64,000 bases of DNA from the NCBI GenBank assembly GCA_963575745.1, contig CAUYUJ010003436.1, forward strand, positions 212,501-276,500, in the 5' to 3' direction. Shown here piece after piece: positions 22,231-33,099 of the stretch. How positions within the stretch are numbered: position 1 is the stretch's first letter; every line of letters starts with the position of its first letter. Source of the DNA: Prorocentrum cordatum (Eukaryota; Sar; Dinophyceae; Prorocentrales; Prorocentraceae). Below the pieces are notes generated by a model that had not been told where the DNA came from, made no database searches, and worked only from the letters and a program-made list of their open reading frames with translations. Both the position numbers and the translations under genes were made by a program.

Positions 22231-23144
22231 AAGCCGCGACGCGCCCCGGCAGATTTGAGAATTTGTTTATCCAGGCCCCTTGGTGCGGATCCACTCAAGA
22301 CTGAGGACGAAGATTCCAGAGGACCTGAGGACACTCCAACTCGTGCCTCAGGGCACGGTGGCGGATATACGTCAAGCCGGCCAGCTCAAGTGTCCTCCAA
22401 GCTTGGGGAAAGAAAAGATGGGAGATTTGCCGAGAACGCTGTAGGCTTCAGTCAGAAAAGTACTGGAGAACGCGGCTGCTTGCAAGAGTGAGCAGGGGAT
22501 TGCCCTCGTGAGGAGGCGGAGGAGGAGGAGGAGGAGGAGAAGGAGGAGCAGGGAGAGAGAGGAGCGCGCGGGCCGTTTTCCGATGGCCTCGTGGCCCGAA
22601 ACGCGGGCACCCAGAGGTCCACGAGTTTGGAAGGGCGGCCATCGTGATCTGCTCATCATTCTGGAGGTCTCGAGGAGAAACTGGTCAGAGCAGGTCGCCC
22701 CAAGTCGCCATGAACCAAACGGATGTTGAGGGAAAGGGGCCTTCGAATTTGTTCACCGCTTTTGGCCGACATGGGCCCTCCACGGGCCCGGGACTGTTGA
22801 CCTCTGTTGACAAAACCACTCAGGATTCCACCCTGGCCTTGTGTTTTTGTTCCCATCGTACTTAAGGACCACATCCCAGGCATGATTTCGAGCACCCAGA
22901 GAAGTGTCGAAACCGTGTCTGCCCGCACGCTGGCGAAGCGTCGAATGAGTATCGCCTCCATGGCCCCCAGTTTGTGTACGTTCCTGGTGATCGAAATTCT
23001 TTCTGGCGGCCAAGGATGAAGTAGGTTTGAGCATCATGGCCCCGGCCCCAAGGAGAGCTCCGGGATCAGCCAGGTCGATCCGGACACGGTGTTCCAGTTG
23101 CGACCAGCCGTGGCGACGAGGGGACCCCTGGAGGGCAGATAAGG
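22231..23144. other. Intronic DNA, no gene recognised
   Basis: Includes a GGA tract at 22508-22556. About 22600-23020 is lower in GC and non-repetitive, with plausible but unassigned frames on both strands. Confidence 0.35.
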
Positions 23145-23363
23145 AGGACTCGTCGTCGTCGTCATCGTTGTCGTCGACCCCTCCTGGTGTCGATCCCGAC
23201 CTGGGAGTTTTTAGGCGGGTCCATCCGTTGATGACGAGAAGCCTGCTGGCGGCACCAAAGAATACCAAGACATCCGAAGCCTCCGATCTCCGAACCTCGA
23301 TCCTCGACGACTGCTACGACGACGACGACCACGACGACCACGACGACGACGACCACGACGACA

Positions 23364-23397
<34 letters not shown>

Positions 23398-23515
23398 TGG
23401 CGGCGGCGGCGTCGGCGGCGGCGTCCGCGGTGGCGGCGGCGACGGCGACGGCGGCGGCGGCGGGGACGGCGGCGGCGGCGGCGACGGCGACGGCGACGGC
23501 GGGGCGACGACTCCG
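23145..23515. repeat. GTC/GAC/CCACGA/GGC tract
   Basis: GTCGTC, then unique sequence to about 23305, then GAC, CCACGA and GGCGGC triplet or hexamer repeats. Confidence 0.85.
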
Positions 23516-23569
23516 TGTAGGGCGCTCCAGACAGAGCCTCGCGCTCGAGGGGCCGAGACGTTGGCGTCT

Positions 23570-23665
23570 CGTCAACGGCGGAAGGCCAGCGGAAGCTGGC
23601 TCAGTCAAAACGGTGGCGGTCCCGCCCGCGGAAGGCTGGCGGAAGCAAAGGTGAGACGTCAACAA
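23570..23665. repeat. GGCGGAAG dispersed repeat, copy 2
   Basis: GGCGGAAG blocks ending GAAGCAAAGGTGAGACGTCAA. Compare 1796-1862 and 43660-43740. Confidence 0.5.
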
Positions 23666-24079
23666 ATTTGTGTTGGGTTCAGGGCTTCTGCAGTCGGCTA
23701 GGTCGTTTGGTCGGCCCAGGAGCGCATGAACTCGGCGAAGGAGTTCGGTGTATAGACGCCTCAGCATCCCACAGGTTGGGAAGCTTGGGCGTCTGTGCTC
23801 CGAGCTCCTCGGCTGACCAGACACGACCTCGTCCGAGCCGCTCGCATCTTCGAGCCTCGATCCGCGACGACGACGATGACGACCCGGCTGCACACGAGAG
23901 TGGCCCCTCGCGGGAGCGACCAGCGGTGCGCGGCTCCGGGGAGGCGCCAAGGGGCCGAGACCTGGCACGCGGGCCGCGAAGCTGTCGCTTTGCACGCAGC
24001 GAGCGGCAGGAGCCGCACTCCACAGGGGCCACGCCTGCCCCGGGGCCACCGCGCGCGGGCAGCCGAGCGACGGCGCCAG

Positions 24080-24211
24080 GTGGACATCTGGGCCCTCGGC
24101 TGCATCTTCATCGAGCTCTTCGGCGGCGTGCTGCCGTACGCCGACTGCGGCACCATGGCGCAGCTCTCTGGGCGCATCCTGGTGGAGAAGCGCCCGCCGG
24201 AGCTGCCGCCG
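24080..24211 (+). CDS. Protein kinase exon D (subdomains IX-X)
   Basis: Encodes VDIWALGCIFIELFGG, then LPYADCGTMAQL and VEKRPPELPP. The Asp of DIWALG is the invariant subdomain IX residue that stabilises the catalytic loop; the IFIELFGG helix and the ILVEKRPP segment are normal for TKL-type C-lobes. The acceptor is the AG at 24078-24079. The 3' end is set inside GGAGCTGCCGCCG (24199-24211), which recurs as GGAGGTGCCGCCG at 28707-28719 at the start of exon E. No GT donor is present; GA at 24200 would give a GA-AG intron. Limits are ambiguous within the repeat; the family is clear. Confidence 0.85.
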
Positions 24212-24952
24212 ACGGCGGGCGACGGGCAGGGCCCCGCAGGAGCACCGCACGCTTGTGTTGGATGCGAGGGGGTGGTGATTTTTAGTTTGTTGTTCAATCG
24301 CGGCGCGTTTTCTGCGTTTTGGCCTCCAGGGGCTGGTTGGCCCCGGGGCCATGAAGCATTCATTGATCTTGGACGGTATAGTGACCCCAGGGGGGTGGGG
24401 CTCTGTAAGCCGATGCTTCTCTCCACTGTTTGCTGTTCTCCTCGCCCCTTGGGACGGCAGAGGCCCATTCCGCCAGCCAGGGCTTGACGAGAGCTCCGAC
24501 GCATTGGCGCCACTGCCCCGATCGGCCTTCCAAGTGGCAGCGAGTGTGTGTCATCATCCGTGCGCCACTGCAAGACCACGAGAGAGCGGCACAGATGCCG
24601 ACACCCCTCTCATGTTCGCCGTGTCGGGCTTCCTCGAAGGCCACTGTCGCCACGGCCCCAGATCCGCCTCGGGATCCCGGTCGGACCGCACCCTCGGGGA
24701 GGTCCGGGGGAGCAGCGGTGTCGGTACGGCAGGCTCGCGCCGTGTCGACGCCGCGGCGACCCCAGCGCGGGCGTTCGAGGCTGAGCGGCACCCGTGCCCC
24801 AGAATCGGCCGACACCGAAGGATCCGCGCTGTCGGAAAGCCGCGGCCGTCCAGCGTTGGGCGACCCACGAGGCGTTGGAAGCCAGCGCCTGCAGAGTCAC
24901 GGCACGAGCGCGCCGCTGAGTTGTGCACCCCCCGTGGACGGGGGCACTGGCA
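24212..24952. other. Intron, no gene recognised
   Basis: GC-rich DNA with overlapping frames on both strands and no domain. Confidence 0.35.
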
Positions 24953-25030
24953 GGGGGGATAGGCTCGGGGGGCAAGACGTCGACCCCCAGGCGCCCACTT
25001 GTCGCCAGTCGGGGCCTGGGCGCCCCACTC
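24953..25030. repeat. Dispersed repeat family D, copy 2
   Basis: GGGGATAGGCTCGGGGGGCA then TCGACCCCCAGGCGCC. A short copy related to 6657-6790 and 47665-47815. Confidence 0.5.
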
Positions 25031-25094
25031 CGGACTGGACCGGGCTGGACTGGATTGGGCGTGGGTTGGGTTGTGCTCGGGTTGGGATGGGCTG

Positions 25095-25263
25095 CGGTAG
25101 AGGGAAGCAAGTAGTGAGCACCCCCCCTGCCCCCCAAACTCAAAGTTGGCACGCGCGGGGGAGACTGCGGTCGAGGTGCAGCTCGTCAGGCCCACCGCCA
25201 ACTTTGAACATTGGGGGAGGCGTTCACAGATGAATGTGGCATGAGTGTTCGCTATTTTTGTTC
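25095..25263. mobile_element. MITE family C, copy 2 (inverted)
   Basis: Reverse-oriented copy of 5321-5492, lacking a few C residues in one inverted arm. Arms run from about GTGAGCACCCCCCCTGCC (25117) to GGGGGAGGCGTTCAC (25229). Confidence 0.65.
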
Positions 25264-25354
25264 CGAGGCGTGTAGGCTGGTCTAGACTGGACTGGGCTCG
25301 GCTGGTCTGCACGGGGGCGCTGACAGCGGAATGCCTTCAGCCAGAACGTCCCCA

Positions 25355-25374
25355 GGCGATGTTGATGTTGATGA

Positions 25375-25406
<32 letters not shown>

Positions 25407-25500
25407 ATGATGATGGTGATGGTGTTGGTGATGGTGATGGTGATGGTGATGATGCTGATGCTGATGCTGATGATGCTGATGATGATGGTGATTTCGATAC
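25355..25500. repeat. GAT/GTGAT tract
   Basis: (GATGAT)n with GCTGAT and GGTGAT variants. No gene. Confidence 0.9.
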
Positions 25501-25719
25501 TCTGCTCTACAAGCCTCTTCAACAAATGCATCGAAACGCCGTTCAAAATCGAAACGCCCGATTGATCGGGCACTTTTCAGAAAACGCGTCCTTCAATGTT
25601 GTGGGGGGCACTGCCACATTTCGGACACCCCAGCGTGTAGGCCAAACGCCTCATGACAGCATTGAAGTAGCGACGACCGCGCAAGCGCCTGAAGCAAAAA
25701 CCGTCAACTTATGTTTGAC

Positions 25720-26530
25720 GAGTCTTGTATGTAGTCTACCCTACTCCACCCTACTTCACTCCACCCTACTACACCCTACTCGACACTTTTCTACCGGACT
25801 CTACTCTACCATCTCCCCTCGTCTAATGTGTTCTGCTCGACCTTAGTCTACTCGACCCTACCCTAACCTGTTTTATTATGTAATCGTATACCCTCGCAGT
25901 TCCCTGCTCTAACATTTATCCTCACTGCGCTACTCGGCTCAACTCTACGCTACCTTACTCTACTCTGCTCTACGCTACTCGTCACTACTCGACCCTTCTC
26001 TACTCCACTACGCTACTCTACCCTACTTTACTTTATCCTCTCTATATACGCTACTCGAGCATACCCGACTCTGCCGTACCATCCACCCTGTTCTACGTTG
26101 ATCTACTCTACCCTATTCTATTATAGTTGCCCTAACTCTATTCCTACGCCACTCTACTATAACCCATTCCTACTCGACTCTGCTAAATCCCACTCCTGCC
26201 CTGATCTACTGTGATATGTTCTCCTCTACTCTACCCGACTCTAGCTGACAAGCCAATGTGGATAATAGAGGACGCCGTGCGGATCGTCTGGACGAGCCTT
26301 CACATACTCTTTTATACTCCTACTCTACTCTACTGAACTCCTACCCTACTCGACTTCTACTATGCCCTCTTGTGCTCTACTCTAGCAGATGGAACGATGC
26401 GGATAACCTCGACTCTACTCCCACTCTACTCTACTCTAGTCTACTTGTACGCTTCGCTTCCACGCTACGCTCCTCTTCTCCTAGTACATTATGCTGCAAT
26501 CGATTCTCCCTTACTCCGACTTTATCCTAG
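25720..26530. repeat. Degenerate CTACT/CCCTA pentamer tract
   Basis: About 800 bp of imperfect TCTACTCTACCCTACT-type repeats on the plus strand, distinctly less GC-rich than the surroundings. Three related GAxGAAGCCATGxGGATA-type segments follow, at about 26380-26615. Confidence 0.85.
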
Positions 26531-27874
26531 CAGACGAAGCCATGGTGATAGCAGAGGAAGCCATGCGGACATTTCGGACGAAAGTATGCGCATAGCAGAA
26601 GAAGCCGTGCGGGTAGTGGGGCGAATGCCAGGGCAACATAGAGGGGGGGGGAAGTGGACCAGTGCTCCGGGGGTTTATGCTAGGACTCCTACAGGCAAGC
26701 CTATGTGGAGAAGCAGCATCACGTCGGGTGTACAGGCCCTCCTACCCCGCCCACCAGGTGCAAGGCGCGCACCTGTCTCAATACCCAGAAGCGCCAGCAC
26801 CGCTTCTTCTTGTCAGTATGGGAGGAAGGGCTGAGCCCGCTTGATCTATCGACCTGGGTGGCTTCACTTCTTTTTCGTCTTCTTCTTCTGTTTCTTCTTT
26901 GTCTTATTCTTCTTCTTCTTCTTATTATTACATTGCCGTGGCAAAAGTATTATGCGGTCTTCATTCAACATGACTCAAGACTGACGGAGCAAACGGAGTG
27001 GGTGGAGTAGAAATTACTCCGCGTGGACATGCATCCCGTCCCGTTTTTCATACAGGAATGGGCGGAGTAATTTCCGATCCTGTTTTGAGGTAACAATGTT
27101 ATTACTTAGAGGTAGACGAATTACTCCGCGGGATCGCGGAGGACGCATGTCAATGTTAGGAATCTTCAGAGGGATAGGAGATTCCAACATATCTTGAAAC
27201 CGCATAATCTTTTGTCACGGCGGTGTATTATTATTATTACTACTATTATTAGTATTATCGTTATTATGATTATTATTAGTATAATTATTCCCTCCTCCTT
27301 CGCATCCTCCTCCTACTTCCCTTCTCCTCCCTCCTTCGCATCCTCTCCTGTCTGCCTCAGGAGGAGGGGGCGGAGGGAGAAGCGAGGTGGGAGGTGGACA
27401 GGTGGCGTTTGTTCGCGCATGCCCCGCGCTAAACGTATCCATGCGAGCGCGTATCCACGGGGCCGCGCCCTTCAATTCAGACCGCGAGGGCGCGAATGTG
27501 GATACAGTCAAACAGGATCATAAGGACGCGCGGAAGAACGCAAGGGTCTTGGACGCCCAAGTTGAATGTTTTGAGCGGCGCCAGACGGGCCGAAGAGGCT
27601 GAGGAACCGCCGAAGAGGCGAGGACGCAAGGGCACCCCAGGACATCTATTTCTCCTTATGATGCGCAAGACATCCAATGCTTTGATTTTGTTCAATACGG
27701 GGTCCCCGGAAGTCCAGACCCTTTCCCAGGTGCCGTTTTTTCATCCCGGGCCGTTTTTTCGGCCCCAGGGCCGGCGAGAGCCCCCAGAATTCGAATACCA
27801 CGGCCAACAACAAAAAAACGTAGTGTTTTTTTTTGAGCGACGCGACTATGTCGTCTGGGGCGGATTGATTGTGC
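26531..27874. other. AT-richer intronic DNA, no gene recognised
   Basis: TTCTTC tract at about 26870-26935 and TTATTA tract at 27226-27290. GGAGTAATTTCC / GGTAGACGAATTACTCCGCG-type elements recur at about 27010-27145 (ATTACTCCGCG twice). No domain is visible. Confidence 0.4.
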
Positions 27875-28096
27875 CCCAGATGGGATCCGAGTAGATGGGG
27901 TCGGAGGATCGCGCCGCATCGCCGATGCATCGGGAATGCAACTTGATGTGGTGCCCGACTTTCTGCATGCTGGCGTTGCCGATTCATCGCCGACGTCGCC
28001 GATGCATCGTCGATGCAGTGCCGATGTATTGGCGATACATCGACAGTACGGCACGAGCCTCCGACCCCATCTACTCGAACCCCATTCGGGAGGCCT
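27875..28096. mobile_element. MITE family A, complete copy
   Basis: About 220 bp with 33-bp terminal inverted repeats. The left arm from 27875 includes CGAGTAGATGGGGTCGGAGG; the right arm, 28058-28090, is its inverse, with four or five mismatches. The centre is a set of GCCGATGCATCG-like palindromes. Its right edge is only about six bases from MITE B copy 2, so the two abut or are nested. No coding capacity. A truncated relative is at 1635-1730. Confidence 0.7.
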
Positions 28097-28317
28097 CTAC
28101 GGTCGGGAACTTTTGGGTACCGTGTCGCTCCGCTGGTCATGGACCACCACGCTTGGGCGAGACACGCTATCCATTTACCGGTCCCCCAGCGTCAGCGTCC
28201 CGAGTCTCTCCTATCTTCCGTCCCCGCAGAGCGAAGCGACACGCTATCCGTTTGCAGGGCAGAGCGTGTCGCCAGGACCGCCGCAGCGACGTGCTAAGCA
28301 AAAGTTCCCGACCGTAG
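28097..28317. mobile_element. MITE family B, copy 2
   Basis: A 221-bp element whose 19-bp ends are perfect inverted repeats (CTACGGTCGGGAACTTTTG and its reverse complement). Internal CGTGTCGC stems are as in copy 1 (10318-10519). The flanks GGAGGCCT and GGAGGCTG match at the first six of eight positions, a possible degraded 8-bp target duplication. Confidence 0.8.
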
Positions 28318-28710
28318 GGAGGCTGGAGGCCTCTGTGTGCGCGCGCCGATTGTGGCGATTCTGCTCGAGACGCCAGGCGCGTGGGCCGAGGCAGCGGCAG
28401 CCGCGCCTCACCGCCCGCACGGCTGCCCATCGAAGAATAGTATGATAACCTTTTGTGATTTGCACGAGATGTTCTTCGAACATTTCTGGCTGAGACCGTC
28501 TTTGCTTCACACATCGGCCTTGTATGTTCCAATTATACATATCGGGACGGTCGGTCCCTGCTCAACAGGTCCAAGCGGCGCGAAGAAAAGTCGAGACGGC
28601 CACTTGTTCATGGGTAAGACCACTCTGGACGAACATCTGGTTTCCGGGATAGTGGCATGATTTCCGAGGCCGACATCGCGAATAAATTGCAATATTGGAG
28701 GGGAGGGGAG
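28318..28710. other. Intron before kinase exon E, no gene recognised
   Basis: Ends in the AG acceptor at 28709-28710 after GGAGGGGAGGGG. No other feature was supported. Confidence 0.4.
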
Positions 28711-28770
28711 GTGCCGCCGCCCTTGGCCATGCTGACGCGGAGGTGCCTGACATTCGACGCGCCCAGGCGC
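28711..28770 (+). CDS. Protein kinase exon E (subdomain XI)
   Basis: Encodes [20 protein letters not shown], matching the kinase subdomain XI pattern in which an Arg-Cys/Trp-Leu helix is followed by FDPxxRP. The usual Pro is Ala and the RP is RR here. The exon begins after the AG at 28709-28710; GGAGGTGCCGCCG spans the boundary and copies the end of exon D. The 3' limit is approximate, since the following sequence (GGGAAGGGGCAGCGG) has no kinase counterpart. Later exons, if any, lie beyond the GT tract and were not found. Confidence 0.65.
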
Positions 28771-28855
28771 GGGAAGGGGCAGCGGGGTTGGGGGCAGCTG
28801 TGCATTGGGACCCGCTCCTAGCTGGGCCCATACGGGGCCAGGGGTCGTTGCGCGC

Positions 28856-29093
28856 CGTGTGCGTGTGCGTGTGCGTATGCGTCTGCGTGTGCGTGTGCGC
28901 GTGTGTGCGTGTGTGCGTGTGTGCGCCGTGTGCGCCGTGTGCGTGTGTGCGTGTGTGCGTGTGTGCGTGTGCGCGTGTGTGCGTGTGTGCGCGTGTGCGT
29001 GTGTGCGTGTGTGCGTGTGTGCGTGTGTGCGTGTGTGCGTGTGTGCGTGTGTGCGTGTGTGCGTGTGTGTGCGTGCGTGTGTGGCGTGCGTGT

Positions 29094-29145
<52 letters not shown>

Positions 29146-29312
29146 GTGCGTGTGTGCGTGTGTGCGTGCGTGCGTGTGTGCGTGTGTGCGTGTGTGCGTG
29201 GGTGCGTGTGTGCGTGTGTGCGTGTGTGTGTGTGTGTGCGTGGGTGTGTGCGTGCGTGCGTGCGTGTGTGCGTGCGTGTGTGTGTGTGTGTCAGTGTGTG
29301 TGTGTGTGCGTG
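28856..29312. repeat. GTGTGC/GT tract (about 450 bp)
   Basis: Alternating purine-pyrimidine (GTGTGC)n and (GT)n, including a pure GT run at about 29105-29140. All the Cys/Val-rich frames here are artefacts of the tract. Confidence 0.95.
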
Positions 29313-29605
29313 TGATGTTCAGGCCTGTTTTCAGAGGCTCAGGCCTCCCGAGTCGTCGCGACGGCAGGCCGTGCTCAAAGGAAGTTTCGCTCGGGTGGTC
29401 GCAGGCAGAACATCGTGCTGAATCAGAATAGCTTGGAGTTGAGTGGTCTTGTCTCTTTTATCTTCCTCCTGCTCTGCTGTCTTGTCTGTTCTTTTCTGAA
29501 GTTCGAGGATTTTGAGGATCTGACGACAGTGGAGTAAGAGGAGGAGGAGGAGGACTGCCACAGCTTTGAGTATCGTGACCAGTACTTCTCTTCACTATCG
29601 TGTGA
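29313..29605. repeat. 290-bp dispersed repeat E, copy 1
   Basis: Matches 37766-38045 in the same orientation at roughly 88 percent identity, with a 3-base indel in CTTCCTCCTGC/CTTCCTGC. In the minus frame both copies keep an open reading frame including RQILKxLELQxRTDKTAEQE and CRRDDSGG, so it may derive from coding sequence. It lies directly upstream of the Penelope-like element. Confidence 0.8.
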
Positions 29606-30015
29606 CCGCGCCAGCGTGGATTGGCCGTGGAACTCTACGACCTTGCACCACCGGCGCCCTCCATAACACATCCATATCCATATTTCTCCCTCAGCTGATG
29701 TCGATTGAGCACAACCAAGAACGCAAGCTCAGATATTGGCTTCGAACGAGGCAGCCTTTGTCAGACCTCGGAGGCCGATGCGGTGATTTAAAGTGTCTGA
29801 CCCGTCTCACCTTCCTGAACGATGATGTTGCAACACGTTTACCAGTCCATCATTCTTTATTTTTCGACAACTTCCTAGCCGATGTTCATGTGTATTCCAG
29901 GCCGTCTGGTTATCTCTTACCTGGCAGTTGCTGATCGACCGACCGAATCCAACGTGCATCTCCGCTGGGCCACATTCATGGAGAGTATCTACGACGCGTT
30001 TCTAATCCGACAACG

Positions 30016-31260
30016 ATGATGGCACCTCTAGGATGGGAACTGTACGCCAGTATCACGGTTGCCTACACTCTTGTGTCACTTCGTGCTGATAGTGCCCGTG
30101 GTCGAAAGTATGTTTGGCGGGCCCTTCGCTGTCTCAATGTGTTGCTTGATCGCCAGCGAAAAGCACTGATACGAAAAGGTGATGCTGATATCCACACAGT
30201 TGTTTCCACATGTATTCTTATACATATGCAGACCTCGGCTCTGCATGGTTGCATCTCTCGTGCTGCCATCCCGCGCAGTGTCGTTTACCAGCTGGTTTTC
30301 AAGGCTAGGTAGATCGGCCAGACATGCCAATTTCGGACCCTCGGGTGCAACGCTGGATTTGCGAGTCGTTTCCGTGAGCACGGTCGTGATTGGGCTCGTG
30401 CGTTATCTGGTGCCCGAGGACCCCAGGATACCCGATATCACAGTCTGATTGGCAAGGATGGTCGCAGCCGTTTCTATATTCTGGCGATAGATGATGTTCC
30501 AACCTTTGAGATCTATGCGATGGAGTCTGCGTGCGTTAGTTTACATCGCCCCGAGGCAAACGACGTTCTTGTTCCTGTTCGCCGTCGCCGTCGAAACCCC
30601 GTACCCAGGGGCGTCGAAGGAAAAAAAGGTCGAACCGCCAAGTCAGGAAATCTAGCCCTCAACGATTTTATGGATACTTCTGACGCATGGCACTCATGCG
30701 TGTTAGATTGTCCCGTGTCGCAACATGTTTACCGACAGCGTTATCTAGGAAGTCGTTTTACACGACGCTACCAGTTCAAGTTGGTGTACCAAGTCTGCCA
30801 GCAGGCCCTCCTTAAAAACACAGGCACCCTGGGGCCCATCGATTTGCGCCAGCCCGGTTACCTTCCGTTGTTGATCAAGTTCTTGGTCTTACAACCTCAG
30901 AAGATGAATTGGAATAGAGCCGCTCGGCAACGCGCTCTTCCTGGCGATTGTCCTGTCATTGTCTGGAGCTTCTGTGCCGTAATACCGCGCTATCATGATC
31001 GGTTGCGAGCTCGCGCGCATCTTAGCGCGCACTGTCGGGGCCGTGGCCGCCTTCTCCCTCGGCCGAATTACCTCCATGGTCCCTCGACAGAATTCCTCGC
31101 TCCTGTTCGAGATTGGCGCGAAGACGCGCTTCGGACCGCGGAGACAACACGACCGCAGCGGTCAGCTCTGATGCGAAAAGTGATTCACATTTCCCTGGCT
31201 CCGCCTCAGCCTCTCAAGAGACCGTTCAGTGCGTGTATGCTTTTCGGTTTCACGACCTAG
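30016..31260 (+). pseudogene. GIY-YIG endonuclease region of the retroelement, stop in the YIG motif
   Basis: One frame runs from 30016 to 31260 with a single TAG at 30310-30312. Around it the protein reads VVYQLVFKAR, stop, IGQT, then FREHGRDWARAL, then YAMESACVSLHRPEAND. These are the landmarks of the GIY-YIG nuclease fold: the two Tyr motifs, an Arg/His helix and the metal-binding Glu. The stop falls exactly where the YIG Tyr belongs, so one TAT/TAC to TAG change explains both the stop and the loss of that residue. Downstream, residues up to about 31130 form a linker of unknown function. The frame then shifts near 31120-31160. Confidence 0.7.
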
Positions 31261-32790
31261 CCGATGTCCATCCTCGGTTGCTTGAGCGCGTAGCATCTGG
31301 CCAAGATGTTGGACGGCTCACCCTCGCAGGCCGCGCCCCCCGTGAGGGCGCCGAGAGGGGGCCCCGTCGCCAGGCGCATGCTAGGCGTGGCCAGTGGCTT
31401 CGTCAATTCAGTTTCTCTGAGGTCCAACTTCACCATCTCACCCGTCCTTTTCCTCAAAGTCTCCAGTTCCAGGCAACTTTAAAGCGTTTCTCAAGATGTA
31501 CTTCGGCGGTTGTCTCAGAGGCTCGGTATTGGGATTTCTGTCAGCGTTACGGTTGAGGCTAAGGACCCCAACGCCCTCTGGGCCATGGCCCCCTTCTATA
31601 TGATGGTCCGATGGATGCACCCATTGAGCCGCGTACCGCGTAGGTGGAACATATTACATGCCCCATCAATCCCAGGTGGTGTCTTGGCATCGCGCGCTCT
31701 TGGATTTCACGATTCTCAAAAAGCTTTTTCGTGGACGTTCCCAAATCTCCTTTGCTACGCCCCCCTACGTCTACCCCGCGATTATGTTCAAATGCTGGAC
31801 CCCCTCTGGAAAACGTCGCTGCCCCGACCCAAACCGCTCCTGCTTCGGGAACATTTGCTCGTTCGCGCGCGTTCCAGGCACGGGGCCTTCAACATGTCAT
31901 GAAATATCTTACCCCTGGATGGGGCCCATGCGGCATGAGTCGAGCTTTTCCTCTTCAGGCCGATCGGGCTTCACGTTTGCGACGGCCGACGCGCAGCGCA
32001 GACGCCGGTTGCTATCGCTGTCTTCGTCGTGGTCGGGCCATGCCCTACCCGACTGTCCTCGTTGCCGATGCCGGTCAGGCACGTGGGGACCTTGACGCGG
32101 GTGCGATATACACAGCAGCTCGAGAACTCTTCGATCGCGCGCCAGAGGTCACGAAAGCACACGCAGTCACCATAACAGGCACGGACACAGAACCTGACGC
32201 ACGATGGAGAGGATACTACAGCATAACATGCAGTGATCGCACCATCTTTTCTATGCACTCAATGCGCAGGGCTGCGCGCGGCACCCTCGGCATGCGCGAT
32301 GTTTTCTTGCAGCAGCTTCAGGGCGTTCCGATTGGAGGCCCGCTCTCAGGCCTGCATCCTCGAGCTCGTGCTCAGCCGCTGCGAGGCGATGTATAACGCG
32401 GCCAACCCTGTGCGTGCACGCCATATAGCTACTGGCCGCGATGTGGGCGATCTCATCATGCTGTCTCGAACCCTTTGTCGAGAGCACGCTCGGAAAATCA
32501 CAGTGAATGTTTACAAAGACGTCGTTTTCAAGGTCGACGAGAAGTTCGATTTCGTGAATGACGAGACTGTCGCCCAAACGTTTCTCGATGCCAGGATCCA
32601 TTTCAATTCCCATGGATTTTGCTTCGCCCAGCGCATGAAAATCAGCGATATGCCTGGACAGGTGACCCCGTGGACATCGCCAAGTCGCCCATCCCCCCGC
32701 GTACCTTTTATTCGAATCGGGAAACCCTTAACCGACATCGGGCTGAACTTCGGGGCAGGGTCCCTCGCGGGCGCAGTATCTCTAATCATC
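31260..32790 (+). pseudogene. Reverse transcriptase region, frameshifted, catalytic motif C lost
   Basis: Pieces in three frames read as one RT: LWAMAPFYMMVRWMHPL (31579-31629), YVYPAIMFKCWTPSG and SCFGNICSFARVPG (31766-31880), GCYRCLRRGRAMPYP then VLVADAGQA (32008-32081; motif A Asp at 32067), GVPIGGPLSG (motif B), and GRDVGDLIMLSRTLC (32434-32478). Motif C should read YVDD; here it is DVGD (Tyr to Asp, first Asp to Gly), so polymerase activity is lost. Frameshifts lie near 31540, 31880 and 32345. The CxxC before motif A and the wording of motifs A and B resemble RTs I associate with dinoflagellate Penelope-like elements (from memory, not searched). Confidence 0.7.
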
Positions 32791-33099
32791 TAGCCATCCG
32801 CTTATACATGATCGTGAATGACATCATGTTGTACATCCATGTTGGGCACCCCTTCAAGTTCATCTAAAAGCTCTGGGCTCGTATACAGCCTCCCTCGGAA
32901 GTCCAGGATCTAGCACTTATGGCCCCACGATTGCTCGCCCAAGCGTATCCCCCTTCAAAATCCTGCACCTCCCGAGCGCTCAATCATCATGCGCTTAATT
33001 GTTCTCTGGCCCGAGCCCTTTTTTCGACGGGCCTCTGGAGCGCGACCTCACGGTTGCCATTCGCGCCTACTCCCGCCCGCGCCTGCCTGGGGCACTGCG

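Larger units (their letters stand above)
29690..33060 (+). mobile_element. Penelope-like retroelement with N-terminal GIY-YIG endonuclease, degenerate
   Basis: Coding remnants in all three plus frames. First a GIY-YIG endonuclease (30280-30580), then a linker, then reverse-transcriptase motifs: a pre-A block (31766-31880), motif A VADAG (32061-32075), motif B QGVPIGGPLSG (32319-32351) and motif C (32440-32451). Endonuclease before RT is the permuted order described for the Chlamys/Naiad branch of Penelope-like elements, opposite to canonical Penelope. No terminal repeats or hammerhead motif were recognised. The element is inactive: a stop in the endonuclease, at least three frameshifts, and lost catalytic residues. 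Outer limits are approximate. Confidence 0.7.

Noticed and set aside
28695-29431. Cys/Val-rich ORFs of about 200 codons
   Set aside because: Translation of the GTGTGC tract. Only the first 60 bases in another frame (kinase exon E) carry a motif.
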